Assembly (NCBI GenBank): GCA_003233025.1 | Contig: QIKS01000124.1 | Span: 1 to 7,525 of the forward strand | Length of the DNA: 7,525 nt | Direction: 5' to 3' | Source of the DNA: Hellea balneolensis | GTDB lineage: Bacteria > Pseudomonadota > Alphaproteobacteria > Caulobacterales > Maricaulaceae | Shown here: piece after piece, positions 1 through 6,720 of the stretch | Position numbering within the stretch: the first letter of the stretch is position 1 | Layout: each line of letters opens with the position of its first letter | Notes under the pieces: generated by a model | What the model was told of the DNA's origin: nothing | Seen by the model: the letters and a program-made list of their open reading frames with translations, nothing else | The model's database searches: none | Program-made: the position numbers and the translations under genes

Positions 1-1161
1 GCGAAACCCATGTTCGGCCAATGTGGATTTTCGGCTCATATCGCCCTTGGACATGCCGCCAATTTGCGGCACGCTGACATGGCTTTCGTCACAAAACAGC
101 AAGCAGTTTTCCGGCAGGTATTCAAACAATGTCGGCGGTGGTTCGCCAGGATTGCGCCCGGTCAGATAGCGCGAATAGTTTTCAATGCCGGAGCAGTGCC
201 CGGCTGCGGCGATCATCTCCAGATCAAATTCCGTGCGCTGGGCCAAGCGTTGGGCTTCCAGTAATTTGCCGTCTTTTTCAAATTCAGTCAAACGCAAGTT
301 CAGCTCTTTTTTGATAAGCTTGGCCGCGGTTTGCAAGGTTGGACGCGGGGTAACATAATGAGAGTTGGCATAGATGCGCACGGTTTCCAAATGTCCTTGG
401 GTTTTACCGGTAAGGGGATCGAATTCAGTGATTGTGTCGACCTCGTCGCCAAAGAAATCAATGCGCCAGGCCTGATCGTCAAAATGGGCCGGGAAAACTT
501 CCACGCAATCCCCGCGCACCCGAAATGTGCCGCGAGTAAAGGCAAGGTCGTTGCGGGTAAATTGCATGGCGACAAGCTTGGCCATCAACGTGCGCGGGTC
601 CATAGCTTCGCCGGTGCGGATATCGGCGGTCATTTGGGTATAGGTTTCAACCGAGCCAATACCGTAAATACACGAAACGGAGGCGACAATAATCACATCG
701 TCGCGTTCCAAAATTGCCCGTGTGGCGGCGTGGCGCATGCGGTCGATTTGTTCATTAACCGAGCTGTCTTTCTCGATGAAAGTATCGGTGCGCGGGACAT
801 AGGCTTCGGGTTGATAATAGTCGTAATAGGAAACGAAATATTCAACCGCATTATCGGGGAAAAACGATTTAAACTCCCCATAAAGCTGCGCGGCCAGTGT
901 CTTGTTGGGGGCAAGGATCAGGGCAGGGCGCTGGGTTTTTTCGATTATTTTCGCCATGGTAAATGTTTTGCCCGAACCGGTAACGCCCAGTAAAACCTGA
1001 TCGCGCTCACCGGCATCAAGATTGGCAGACAGTTCTTTTATCGCCGCCGGTTGATCGCCCTTGGGGTCAAATTCGCTGACCAGCCTGAATTTTTTGCCGC
1101 CCTCCATCTTTGCAGGCCGGACAGGTCGGTGCGGCACCCATGTTGATTGTGGCCATGGCAC
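1..1161 (-). CDS. uvrB: UvrABC excinuclease subunit B, N-terminal part (C-terminus outside the window)
   Basis: UvrB is the DNA-damage-verifying helicase-like subunit of cytoplasmic nucleotide excision repair; it is loaded by UvrA and then recruits UvrC. The minus-strand frame is open from the left edge to beyond base 1161. Numbered from the ATG at 1107, the protein has [12 protein letters not shown] near its N-terminus, Walker A GVTGSGKT at 41-48, [15 protein letters not shown] at about 65-79, and the UvrB beta-hairpin [17 protein letters not shown] at about 90-106. The Walker B/DESH box, in [14 protein letters not shown], is at about 339-352, close to the edge. From the ATG 369 codons are present, against roughly 670-700 residues for full UvrB, so the remaining helicase motifs and the UvrC-binding tail are outside. 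I chose GTG at 1161 because the codons between it and 1107 encode [11 protein letters not shown], which looks like the N-terminus of alphaproteobacterial UvrB. GTG 1137 and ATG 1107 remain possible, and no start has a strong ribosome binding site. The family call is certain; only the start is not. Confidence 0.97.
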   Translation of the reverse strand, partial: MPWPQSTWVPHRPVRPAKMEGGKKFRLVSEFDPKGDQPAAIKELSANLDAGERDQVLLGVTGSGKTFTMAKIIEKTQRPALILAPNKTLAAQLYGEFKSFFPDNAVEYFVSYYDYYQPEAYVPRTDTFIEKDSSVNEQIDRMRHAATRAILERDDVIIVASVSCIYGIGSVETYTQMTADIRTGEAMDPRTLMAKLVAMQFTRNDLAFTRGTFRVRGDCVEVFPAHFDDQAWRIDFFGDEVDTITEFDPLTGKTQGHLETVRIYANSHYVTPRPTLQTAAKLIKKELNLRLTEFEKDGKLLEAQRLAQRTEFDLEMIAAAGHCSGIENYSRYLTGRNPGEPPPTLFEYLPENCLLFCDESHVSVPQIGGMSKGDMSRKSTLAEHGFR

Positions 1162-1186
1162 ACGATAACTGCCATAAAACAAAAAG

Positions 1187-1201
1187 CAACATTTCAGGAA
1201 C
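1187..1201 (-). promoter_or_regulatory. Possible LexA (SOS) box upstream of uvrB
   Basis: On the minus strand the sequence reads GTTC, seven bases (CTGAAAT), then GTTG. The alphaproteobacterial LexA site is GTTC-N7-GTTC, so seven of the eight fixed positions match. The site lies 25 bases upstream of the GTG chosen as the uvrB start and in the same orientation. SOS control of nucleotide excision repair genes is common, which makes the position sensible. A seven-of-eight match in a region this size could still be chance, so this is a candidate only. Confidence 0.3.
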
Positions 1202-1208
1202 AAATCAT

Positions 1209-1222
1209 TTACCAATTGGTAA
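1209..1222. promoter_or_regulatory. Perfect 14-bp palindrome, candidate operator
   Basis: TTACCAATTGGTAA is a perfect inverted repeat with no spacer, in the region between divergent uvrB and the secreted-protein gene at 1288. It overlaps a weak possible -35 element (TTGGTA, 1217-1222) that would pair, at a spacing of 18, with TATTTC at 1241-1246 for the rightward gene. Such symmetry suggests a dimeric regulator. The half-site TTGGT is shared with sites of GntR-family regulators such as PdhR, but the half-site order here is inverted, so I do not name a regulator. Confidence 0.3.
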
Positions 1223-1287
1223 GTTTATCTCTTAGCGGAATATTTCATATGCTTGGATAGTGTTGGGATGGGTAGGGATAAATATTC

Positions 1288-2172
1288 ATGAAGACAACTG
1301 CTACGCATAAGGCAAATCGATGGGCGCCGCGTCTGGCCACGGGCCTTGGGCTTTGCATGGTTTTGGCTATTGCTAGCGGGGCGAGTGTCATTGATCGCCC
1401 CTTTCTTCGTGCGGCTTCTGTTGTGATTGTCATGGGGGGTACGGATTTTAGCGAAAACGCGGGCCAAGCCTTATTTGTCATGGACTTTAATCTTCTGGAT
1501 AATGTGCCCCCAGCTACGGCTGGGGATGATATCATTGCCCAGGACGGTGTGACCACGAATTTCAATACTGGCCAATTTAATGCCATTTCCAACGGCTTTG
1601 GCTCCGGTTATGAATTTGATATTCAAAACCCCACATCAGGTGGCGTGTTTACCAGTGTTGGCCCACATCAAACTTTGGATGCTAACGATATTTATTCAGA
1701 GTTTGGCCTGGATAACAGCACAGATATTGAACTGAGCACCAATAATCGCGCTTCTATTTTTCTAGTCGCCTCCAACGCGGCCTTTGATATTTATGCTCAG
1801 GCCAGCAATTTGGTTGCAACAGGCGACTTTAGCAGTTTGGGGTATAATAATATCAGATATCGTCTGCGCTTACGCTTAAGTGGCGGCTCAGGTATATGGC
1901 AATATGGGGGGCAAGCGCAAAACCCTTCGGCTGGCGGCTCCGGGATTATGGGTGCGATTAATGATTTGAGCGATATGAGTGCAGGCCCGACAAAGGTCTT
2001 TGATGGCGGGCGACGCACGGCTCAAAATCCCGGTACGCTCCTGCAACATGCCATAGGTTATCAATCGCGCTACCGGATCACCGGGGCTGGCGGAACGCTA
2101 GGTAATTATGATTTATCGATGGGCACAGGGACGTTGGGAGCGACAGTGACCTACACAATATATACGCCTTGA
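1288..2172 (+). CDS. Hypothetical exported protein, family not recognised
   Basis: This 294-residue protein is not one I recognise. The ATG is preceded by GGTAGGG about 10 bases upstream. The N-terminus has basic residues (K2, K8, R11, R15), then a hydrophobic stretch at about 17-30 and a likely signal-peptidase site near ASGAS at 29-33, so export is probable. The mature part is rich in Gly, Ser, Asn and Asp, has no Cys, and ends with an alternating strand-like segment (GATVTYTIYT, 284-293). NNRASIFLVASNAAFDIYAQAS at about 152-173 also looks like beta strands. Overall it suggests a beta-sandwich surface or pilus-like protein; the ending recalls DUF4402 or spore-coat-U-like proteins, but that is only a resemblance. 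The protease gene at 2205 begins 32 bases after its stop with no visible terminator between, so the two may be cotranscribed. A candidate palindromic operator lies upstream. Confidence 0.75.
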   Translation: MKTTATHKANRWAPRLATGLGLCMVLAIASGASVIDRPFLRAASVVIVMGGTDFSENAGQALFVMDFNLLDNVPPATAGDDIIAQDGVTTNFNTGQFNAISNGFGSGYEFDIQNPTSGGVFTSVGPHQTLDANDIYSEFGLDNSTDIELSTNNRASIFLVASNAAFDIYAQASNLVATGDFSSLGYNNIRYRLRLRLSGGSGIWQYGGQAQNPSAGGSGIMGAINDLSDMSAGPTKVFDGGRRTAQNPGTLLQHAIGYQSRYRITGAGGTLGNYDLSMGTGTLGATVTYTIYTP

Positions 2173-2204
2173 TCGGCCACTAGCGCGCGGGGGGTAAATA
2201 TGGT

Positions 2205-3272
2205 ATGGGTATATCCATGTCCATGCCTTCTTTGTATCAACGAAATGCCAAATTTTGCAGCCAAAGCTTAATATTTGCCTTTGTTTTCATTATATCATTG
2301 TTTTGCTATGGCGTGGGTTGGGCAAAAAGTACGGACAATATCGTCCCCACAAATTTGATCGGTTTTGAGCGTCTTGCGGGTGGCCAATATGTGATTGATG
2401 TTTCTGTCAATGCTCAAGGTCCATTTAAATTTATGATTGATACGGGGGCTTCCCGCACCAGTATTTTTGAAAAAACCCAAGCCAGGCTGGGTATTAAAAA
2501 CTTGAACAATTCCAAACGCATTGTCAATGGTATGAACGGGGCAGCGTTAAGACCGGTTGTCATTGCCAATTCGATTTCATTTGCCGGCCACAGGGTAAGC
2601 AACCATGCGATTATTGTTTTGGAAGACTGGGGCAAGGTCGGCAGTGAACACTTGGCCGGGATATTGGGCATGGATGTGCTGGATGGCCTTGTCTTGTCTT
2701 TTCGCCACGGTACGGGCGAGGTTCAAATTGAAGCCGGTAAAGATTTAAATTGGCGAACCTATCGCAGGTGGACAAAAATAAACTTAAACTTAACCCCCAA
2801 CCCCTACCCAGAGGCTGAATATGGGCTTTTATTTACCCATACATTATTTGGCGGTCTGCGTATTCCGACCATGCTGGATACAGGGGCGGGGTTTAGCGCG
2901 ATCAGTTGGGATATTGTTGAAGGCACAAAACTGGGCAAGGAGAAAAAACGGCTGAGAGAGAAATGGGTTATCCAAGGTGCAATTGGCGAATTTAAGCCGG
3001 CTTTGCGGTTTGTGATGAGGAATATGATTGTCGGCGGGTTGGAGTTTGGAAAGCGGGACCTGGTTGTTTTAAACTTTGATCAATTACCGATAAATGGCTA
3101 CGGAAAATACCCGCTGGCTGTGGTCGGAGTTGATTTATTTGCCGGACATGATTTTATCCTCGATCTGAATAAGGGAGATGTTTTAATCGACGCAAAATTG
3201 AAGAAATTCCGTGAGAGATCACGTTCGCAGGCGCGCTCACAGGTTGGTCTTTATTCTGTCGTTGTTGAATAA
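2205..3272 (+). CDS. Exported retropepsin-like aspartic protease with two DTG motifs
   Basis: This is a putative aspartic endopeptidase acting in the periplasm or at the cell surface. The 355-residue protein has a hydrophobic export segment at about 20-37 (SLIFAFVFIISLFCYGVG) with a likely cleavage after GWA at 40. Two catalytic-type motifs follow: FMIDTGASRTSI (DTG at 79-81) and TMLDTGAGFSAIS (DTG at 225-227). Each is followed at similar distance by the hydrophobic-Gly signature that packs near the active site in retropepsins: GILGMDVL (152-159) and VVGVDLF (306-312). The sequence therefore looks like two retropepsin folds in tandem in one chain, able to form an intramolecular active site as in pepsin. 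Family members include bacterial PF13650/PF13975-type proteins; Caulobacter PerP is a periplasmic aspartic protease of known role, but orthology is not claimed. The start used has a G-run (2189-2194) about 10 bases upstream; Met codons at 2217 and 2223 are alternatives. The substrate is unknown; the adjacent exported protein is an obvious candidate by position only. Confidence 0.88.
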   Translation: MGISMSMPSLYQRNAKFCSQSLIFAFVFIISLFCYGVGWAKSTDNIVPTNLIGFERLAGGQYVIDVSVNAQGPFKFMIDTGASRTSIFEKTQARLGIKNLNNSKRIVNGMNGAALRPVVIANSISFAGHRVSNHAIIVLEDWGKVGSEHLAGILGMDVLDGLVLSFRHGTGEVQIEAGKDLNWRTYRRWTKINLNLTPNPYPEAEYGLLFTHTLFGGLRIPTMLDTGAGFSAISWDIVEGTKLGKEKKRLREKWVIQGAIGEFKPALRFVMRNMIVGGLEFGKRDLVVLNFDQLPINGYGKYPLAVVGVDLFAGHDFILDLNKGDVLIDAKLKKFRERSRSQARSQVGLYSVVVE

Positions 3273-3280
3273 GGGATCAA

Positions 3281-4294
3281 TTATTTCTTATACCTTTCAA
3301 CGAAATGATCTATTTTTCCAAAAATAGAACGGCCTTGCTTGTCCTTCATTTCAATAGAGACATGGTCTCCGAATTTCATAAAACCGGTTGACGGTTTGCC
3401 GTCTTTAATGGTTTCGATCATCCGGATTTCTGCGATACAGGAATAACCCCGCCCGCCGTCTTCGATTTTTTTGCCTGCACCGCCGTCGATGCCCTGGTTG
3501 GAAACTGTACCGGAGCCGATAATCGTACCCGCGCATAATGTGCGGGTTTTGGCTGCATGGGCGACGAGCTGGGCAAAGTTGAAGGTCATGTCTTTACCCG
3601 CATTGGCCTTGCCGAACGGTTTTGCATTGTATTGCACAAGCAGCGGTAGATGAACTTTCGACCCCCGCCACGCACCATCAAGTTCATCTGGCGTTACCGC
3701 AACGGGCGAAAATGCGCTGGACGGTTTACCGTGTACAAACCCAAACCCTTTGGCAAGCTCGCCGGGGATGAGCCCGCGCAAGGAGACATCATCCACAAGC
3801 ATGATCAATTTGATATGGCTCTTGGCATTGCGCGCCGAAACGGCCATCGGCACGTCATCGGTTATGACAACCAGTTCGGCTTCGAAATCAATACCGTGAC
3901 CTTCAGACACGGCAAGTATCGGGTCCATAGGCCCGATAAAACTGTCTGAACCGCCTTGATACATCAAGGGGTCTGTGTAAAAGCTTTCGGGCACTTTACT
4001 GCCCCTGGCTTTGCGGACCAATTCCACATGGTTGATATAGGCACTGCCGTCCAGCCACTGAAAAGCACGAGGTAGGGGCGAGGCGCAGGCCTCGGGGGCG
4101 AAGCTAAAACTGTCCCCTTCGCCTTTGTTTAAAAGCTCGTACCGCGCTTGCAATAGCGGCTCGGCAATTGCCCAATTGTCCAGGGCATCTTGCATGGTGG
4201 AGGCAATGTCTCCGGCGTCAACGGCCTTGGAAAGATCGCGGCTGACGATGATTAAATGCCCGTCCCGACCATGTTTGATAGATGCGAGTTTCAT
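3281..4294 (-). CDS. Fumarylacetoacetate hydrolase (FAH) family protein
   Basis: The product is a metal-dependent C-C bond hydrolase of the FAH superfamily. In tyrosine and homogentisate breakdown FAH splits fumarylacetoacetate into fumarate and acetoacetate. At 337 residues it matches the shorter bacterial FAH form rather than the roughly 420-residue animal enzyme. Visible metal-site motifs are FYTDP (D108), IDFEAELVVI (E138 and E140) and LVDDVSLR (D168/D169). FGFVHGKPSSAFSPVAV (184-200) and GTIIGSGTVSN (256-266) are further FAH-fold signatures. The start ATG lies two bases after the stop of the VOC gene, with an AAGGA ribosome binding site inside the end of that gene, so translation of the two is probably coupled. 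The 3' end converges on the protease gene with only 8 bases between and no clear terminator. Whether the substrate is fumarylacetoacetate itself or a related acylpyruvate cannot be read from sequence, so no gene symbol is given. Confidence 0.92.
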   Translation of the reverse strand: MKLASIKHGRDGHLIIVSRDLSKAVDAGDIASTMQDALDNWAIAEPLLQARYELLNKGEGDSFSFAPEACASPLPRAFQWLDGSAYINHVELVRKARGSKVPESFYTDPLMYQGGSDSFIGPMDPILAVSEGHGIDFEAELVVITDDVPMAVSARNAKSHIKLIMLVDDVSLRGLIPGELAKGFGFVHGKPSSAFSPVAVTPDELDGAWRGSKVHLPLLVQYNAKPFGKANAGKDMTFNFAQLVAHAAKTRTLCAGTIIGSGTVSNQGIDGGAGKKIEDGGRGYSCIAEIRMIETIKDGKPSTGFMKFGDHVSIEMKDKQGRSIFGKIDHFVERYKK

Positions 4295-4296
4295 GG

Positions 4297-4854
4297 CTAT
4301 TCCTTAGCTTCTGCGGCGATTTTTTCGTGCAGCCAGGCGGCATGGCGAGGCGCTTTTTTTGTCTGTGACCATTCTTCGAGCATGTCAAAGGCGACAGATT
4401 TAAGCTGTCCCATTTGCTGCGCATTTGCAGTATCGGCGGCCAATTCCAACCGGTGCCCATTGGGGTCAAAGAAATAAATCGACTTGAATATACCGTGATT
4501 AACCGGCCCTAAAACCTCTATACCATTGGCTTCCAGATGGGTTTTTGCCGCACTTAAAGCTTCCAGACTTTCGACACGTAAAGCAATATGTTGCACCCAG
4601 CGCGGCGTGTTGCGATCTCGCCCCATTTTTGGCTGGTTGGGCAGTTCGAAAAACGCCAACACATTGCCGCCCCCTGCGTCCATGAAAATATGCATATAAG
4701 GATCATATTCACCCGTGGAGGGCACATGGTCTTCGGCGATAGCAAGTTGGAAATCCATGCCCAACATATGGGTGTAAAATTCAACAGTTTCCTTAGCATC
4801 CCGGCACCGATAGGCAACATGATGAAAGCCGCGCGTATTTGGTTGATCTGTCAT
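4297..4854 (-). CDS. VOC (glyoxalase / extradiol dioxygenase) family protein
   Basis: This is a 185-residue cytoplasmic protein with two vicinal-oxygen-chelate modules. The first opens with FHHVAYRCRDAKETVEFY (10-27) and the second with WVQHIALRVESLEAL (86-100). The expected four metal-site positions are filled: His12, Glu70 (in NVLAFFELP), His89 and Glu137 (in YFFDPNGHRLELA). The site therefore looks intact and divalent-metal-binding. Family members include glyoxalase I, extradiol ring-cleaving dioxygenases and epimerases. Length rules out 4-hydroxyphenylpyruvate dioxygenase, which is about twice as long. It is the first gene of a two-gene operon with the FAH-family gene, which suggests a step in aromatic or tyrosine-derived carbon breakdown, but the reaction is not determined. 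A helical tail with charged residues (about 145-185) follows the VOC core. The ATG at 4854 has no strong ribosome binding site. Confidence 0.92.
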   Translation of the reverse strand: MTDQPNTRGFHHVAYRCRDAKETVEFYTHMLGMDFQLAIAEDHVPSTGEYDPYMHIFMDAGGGNVLAFFELPNQPKMGRDRNTPRWVQHIALRVESLEALSAAKTHLEANGIEVLGPVNHGIFKSIYFFDPNGHRLELAADTANAQQMGQLKSVAFDMLEEWSQTKKAPRHAAWLHEKIAAEAKE

Positions 4855-4871
4855 AATAGACGGCCAAAGTA

Positions 4872-4885
4872 ATCTTTAAAAAGAT
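4872..4885. promoter_or_regulatory. Short AT-rich inverted repeat upstream of the VOC gene
   Basis: ATCTTT and AAAGAT are separated by two bases, 17 bases upstream of the VOC start codon. It lies where a promoter or operator for the VOC-FAH operon would be expected. The arms are only 6 bp and AT-rich, so chance is likely. The remaining divergent region, from about 4886 to 5082, contains no gene I can support. Confidence 0.15.
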
Positions 4886-5029
4886 GTTTTACAACTATAA
4901 TCAACTCGCACCCTTACCCATCATCACCTTTTCTCTTCGTGAGATACAAGATGGACAAAGACTCTCGCTTAGCCCAGACTTCAGCCTGTCTCATAAGCGC
5001 TAATGCCAGACACGAATAAACCACCAAAA

Positions 5030-5058
5030 TTGCAATAAGTTTTAATACGATTTTAACA
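5030..5058 (+). promoter_or_regulatory. Possible sigma-70-type promoter for the DUF11-like gene
   Basis: TTGCAA (5030-5035) and TTAACA (5053-5058) are spaced by 17 bases, about 45 bases upstream of the 5103 start. Both boxes match the consensus only partly. Position and strand fit the downstream gene; no operator is obvious. Confidence 0.2.
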
Positions 5059-5082
5059 TCGCTCTCATATTTAGGGCGCGGG

Positions 5083-5109
5083 ATGAAAATAAGAAAATTA
5101 CATTGTTAG
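5083..5109 (+). other. Eight-codon leader ORF or displaced true start of the DUF11-like gene
   Basis: An ATG with a good ribosome binding site (AGGG at 5073-5076, 6 bases upstream) opens a frame reading MKIRKLHC and then stops at TAG 5107-5109. This overlaps the TTG start (5103) of the next gene in a different frame. MKIRKL is a typical start for a signal peptide, and it lies just before the basic and hydrophobic part of the next gene's own signal peptide. Either it is a short leader peptide coupled to the TTG start, or a single-base indel or sequencing error has separated the real start from its gene. Confidence 0.3.
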
Positions 5110-6560
5110 GGCGGCGCATTTACAATCTTGTTCACAAGGTGTTTGTGACGTGGGTTGCGCTAGGTTCTCTGTCTGGAGCGGCAGTGGCAGGGGACGGCAT
5201 CCCGGTTGCGTCTATGTCAATTTTGCGTTCCACTGCGGCCGATAGCGGGCCTTTTACAATAGGCGGCAATACCATTTCTTACGGGGTTGGGACCAATGTA
5301 AGAATAACCGGTGTTACCGTCGGCGGTATGACATTAACACGCTCTGCTATTTCAATGCCCACGATCGCCATTAGACGCATTGATAATGCTCAAAGCAGTG
5401 GTGAGAGGAACACTTTTTTTTATGCGGGGCGCACAAGTGGCAGCAATGTTCTCATTGAGGGGGAGGAAGTCCTCAGTATGGAGGAAGCGCTCAACAATGA
5501 CTTTATTACGTCCGGTGGGTTAGATGTATTTTTAAATGTTTCGCTTGGTTCTGAGCGACCAAACAATATTGAGCGGGTTGATTATATCGTTGGCGCAGGC
5601 ATAAATTTGCCAATAACGGCAGATTTGTTGGAGGAAATCGGCACCATCGCAAATGAAAAGCATGGCAATAATTCCTATAAAATCGCGATGATAACGAGCC
5701 TAGACGCATTTGGCGCCCCGGCGTCATACGGGCCTTTGGCGCTGGTCGAGGGCAGTGTTGATTATGGAAATTTAGGTCAACCAACAAATGCAGGCGGCGC
5801 TACCCGGCGCAATATATATATACGCAATGCAGCCCACCCAACAGGCGGCAGCAACGGGCCTTCTGGTTTTGAGGGGAGTGATAGCAATTTTATTGGTTTG
5901 TCATTTGTGTCATTTTCCGCCATGGGAGCGACGCCAGGGCAAACGGTTTTTGGCTATTCTATATTTCCCAATGACATGTTTGACGGCAATGATCTTGTGG
6001 GTTTAACAGATGCGCCGCTGGCGACAGGAACAGCGATTAATGGTGGCGATATTTTTGGCGGCACCTTTGCCGTATTTGCAACGCCTGCTGCCGAACTTGA
6101 AGTTGACATTGACGAAGACCCTGTTTTGGTTGCATCAAAATCTGTTGAAGTATTCGACCCTTTAAGTGAAGGGCTCTATGCCGTACCCGGCAATGATGTG
6201 ATCTATACGATTTCTTTGTCAAATACGGGCCCTGGCTCGCCAGATGCAGACACAGTTTTCATTGCAGACCGGTTGCCTTCGGAAGTGGAATTTTACAATG
6301 GTGACATTGACGGTGCTGGCCCAGAGACAAATGCTATTGCATTTGTAGATGCAGGCTCGGGATTGACATTTAACTATGGGAGTGACGCGGGGTACAGTAA
6401 TGGTGTGGTGGCGCCGTCATCTTTGAGCGATTGTAGTTACACACCTGTTGTGGGATATGATCCTGATGTCACCTATGTTTGTTTTGAACCGTCTGGTACA
6501 TTGGCAATAGGCGCACCTGTGTCAGGTTTTGCCGTAAGGTTTCGCGCCCGCATAAAATAA
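5103..6560 (+). CDS. Secreted protein with C-terminal DUF11-like domain
   Basis: This 485-residue exported protein is probably surface-located or released. It has a signal peptide: basic residues R4, R5, K12, a hydrophobic stretch at 13-28, and a likely cleavage after GAAVA at 25-29. Residues 30-330 are Gly, Ser, Asn and Thr rich, strand-like, and not a family I can name; FGYSIFPNDMFDGNDLVGLTDAPL at about 283-306 is distinctive. Residues about 331-485 resemble a DUF11 (Ig-like, cell-surface) domain: SKSVEVFDP, then GLYAVPGNDVIYTISLSNTG and the ADRLPSEVEFYNGDID segment, ending in FAVRFRARIK. This variant, with PSEVEFYNGDID, is familiar from alphaproteobacteria. Two cysteines (C444, C460) could form a disulfide. 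No sortase-type or transmembrane anchor is seen at the C-terminus. The start is a TTG at 5103 with only a weak ribosome binding site; the better-placed ATG at 5083 is out of frame. The role is unknown; a structural or adhesive role is inference. Confidence 0.85.
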   Translation: MLGRRIYNLVHKVFVTWVALGSLSGAAVAGDGIPVASMSILRSTAADSGPFTIGGNTISYGVGTNVRITGVTVGGMTLTRSAISMPTIAIRRIDNAQSSGERNTFFYAGRTSGSNVLIEGEEVLSMEEALNNDFITSGGLDVFLNVSLGSERPNNIERVDYIVGAGINLPITADLLEEIGTIANEKHGNNSYKIAMITSLDAFGAPASYGPLALVEGSVDYGNLGQPTNAGGATRRNIYIRNAAHPTGGSNGPSGFEGSDSNFIGLSFVSFSAMGATPGQTVFGYSIFPNDMFDGNDLVGLTDAPLATGTAINGGDIFGGTFAVFATPAAELEVDIDEDPVLVASKSVEVFDPLSEGLYAVPGNDVIYTISLSNTGPGSPDADTVFIADRLPSEVEFYNGDIDGAGPETNAIAFVDAGSGLTFNYGSDAGYSNGVVAPSSLSDCSYTPVVGYDPDVTYVCFEPSGTLAIGAPVSGFAVRFRARIK

Positions 6561-6595
6561 GTAATTTCCCTACCCCAATCGTAAACTATTCAATA

Positions 6596-6608
6596 AACCC
6601 AATGGGTT
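6596..6608. repeat. Small inverted repeat between the DUF11-like gene and tRNA-Asn
   Basis: AACCCA and TGGGTT flank a single central base. It lies in the 72-base gap between two convergent genes, where a terminator would be expected, but the stem is short and no long T-run follows on either strand. It is at best a weak bidirectional terminator. Confidence 0.15.
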
Positions 6609-6632
6609 AAATTATGAGGTGTGGTAAAAGAG

Positions 6633-6708
6633 TGGCTCCGCAAGCAGGACTCGAACCTGCGACCCATTGATTAACAGTCAATTGCTCTACCAACTGAGCT
6701 ATTGCGGA
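6633..6708 (-). tRNA. tRNA-Asn (anticodon GTT)
   Basis: Read on the minus strand, a 76-base cloverleaf begins TCCGCAA and ends TTGCGGA, then discriminator G and an encoded CCA (6633-6635). The D-arm AGCTCAGTTGGTAGAGC is canonical. The anticodon loop CTGTTAA places GTT at bases 6675-6673, tRNA positions 34-36, which reads Asn codons AAC and AAU. The T-arm GCAGGTTCGAGTCCTGC is canonical, with TTCGA. All stems pair. It decodes asparagine in the cytoplasm. tRNA genes are common integration sites, but no integrase or duplicated tRNA 3' end is visible here. Confidence 0.98.
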
Positions 6709-6720
6709 ATAATACCAGTC

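Noticed and set aside
331..993. 220-codon open frame on the plus strand
   Set aside because: It lies fully antisense to uvrB, whose conserved motifs are unmistakable; the predicted protein resembles nothing and the openness follows from codon bias.
3310..3327. Inverted repeat CTATTTTT / AAAAATAG with 2-base loop, considered as a terminator for the convergent genes
   Set aside because: It lies inside the 3' coding end of the FAH-family gene, is AT-only in the arms apart from one pair, and the loop is too small for a stable hairpin.
3650..3949. 99-codon open frame on the plus strand
   Set aside because: Antisense to the FAH-family gene, whose metal-site motifs lie in the same bases.
4987..5011. 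TGTCT / AGACA arms around AGCGCT, considered as a leader RNA structure or riboswitch
   Set aside because: Arms of only 5 bp and a 15-base loop with no match to a known riboswitch core.
4951..5019. 22-codon ORF (starts MDKDSRLAQ) in the divergent region
   Set aside because: Poor ribosome binding site, no hydrophobic or other recognisable character, and no context support; likely chance.
5788..6006. 72-codon plus-strand ORF in a second frame within the DUF11-like gene
   Set aside because: It is a shadow of the main frame, which has the signal peptide and recognisable C-terminal domain.
6633..6708. tRNA-Asn as an integration site of a genomic island
   Set aside because: No integrase, no direct repeat of the tRNA 3' end and no foreign-looking genes are visible within the window.
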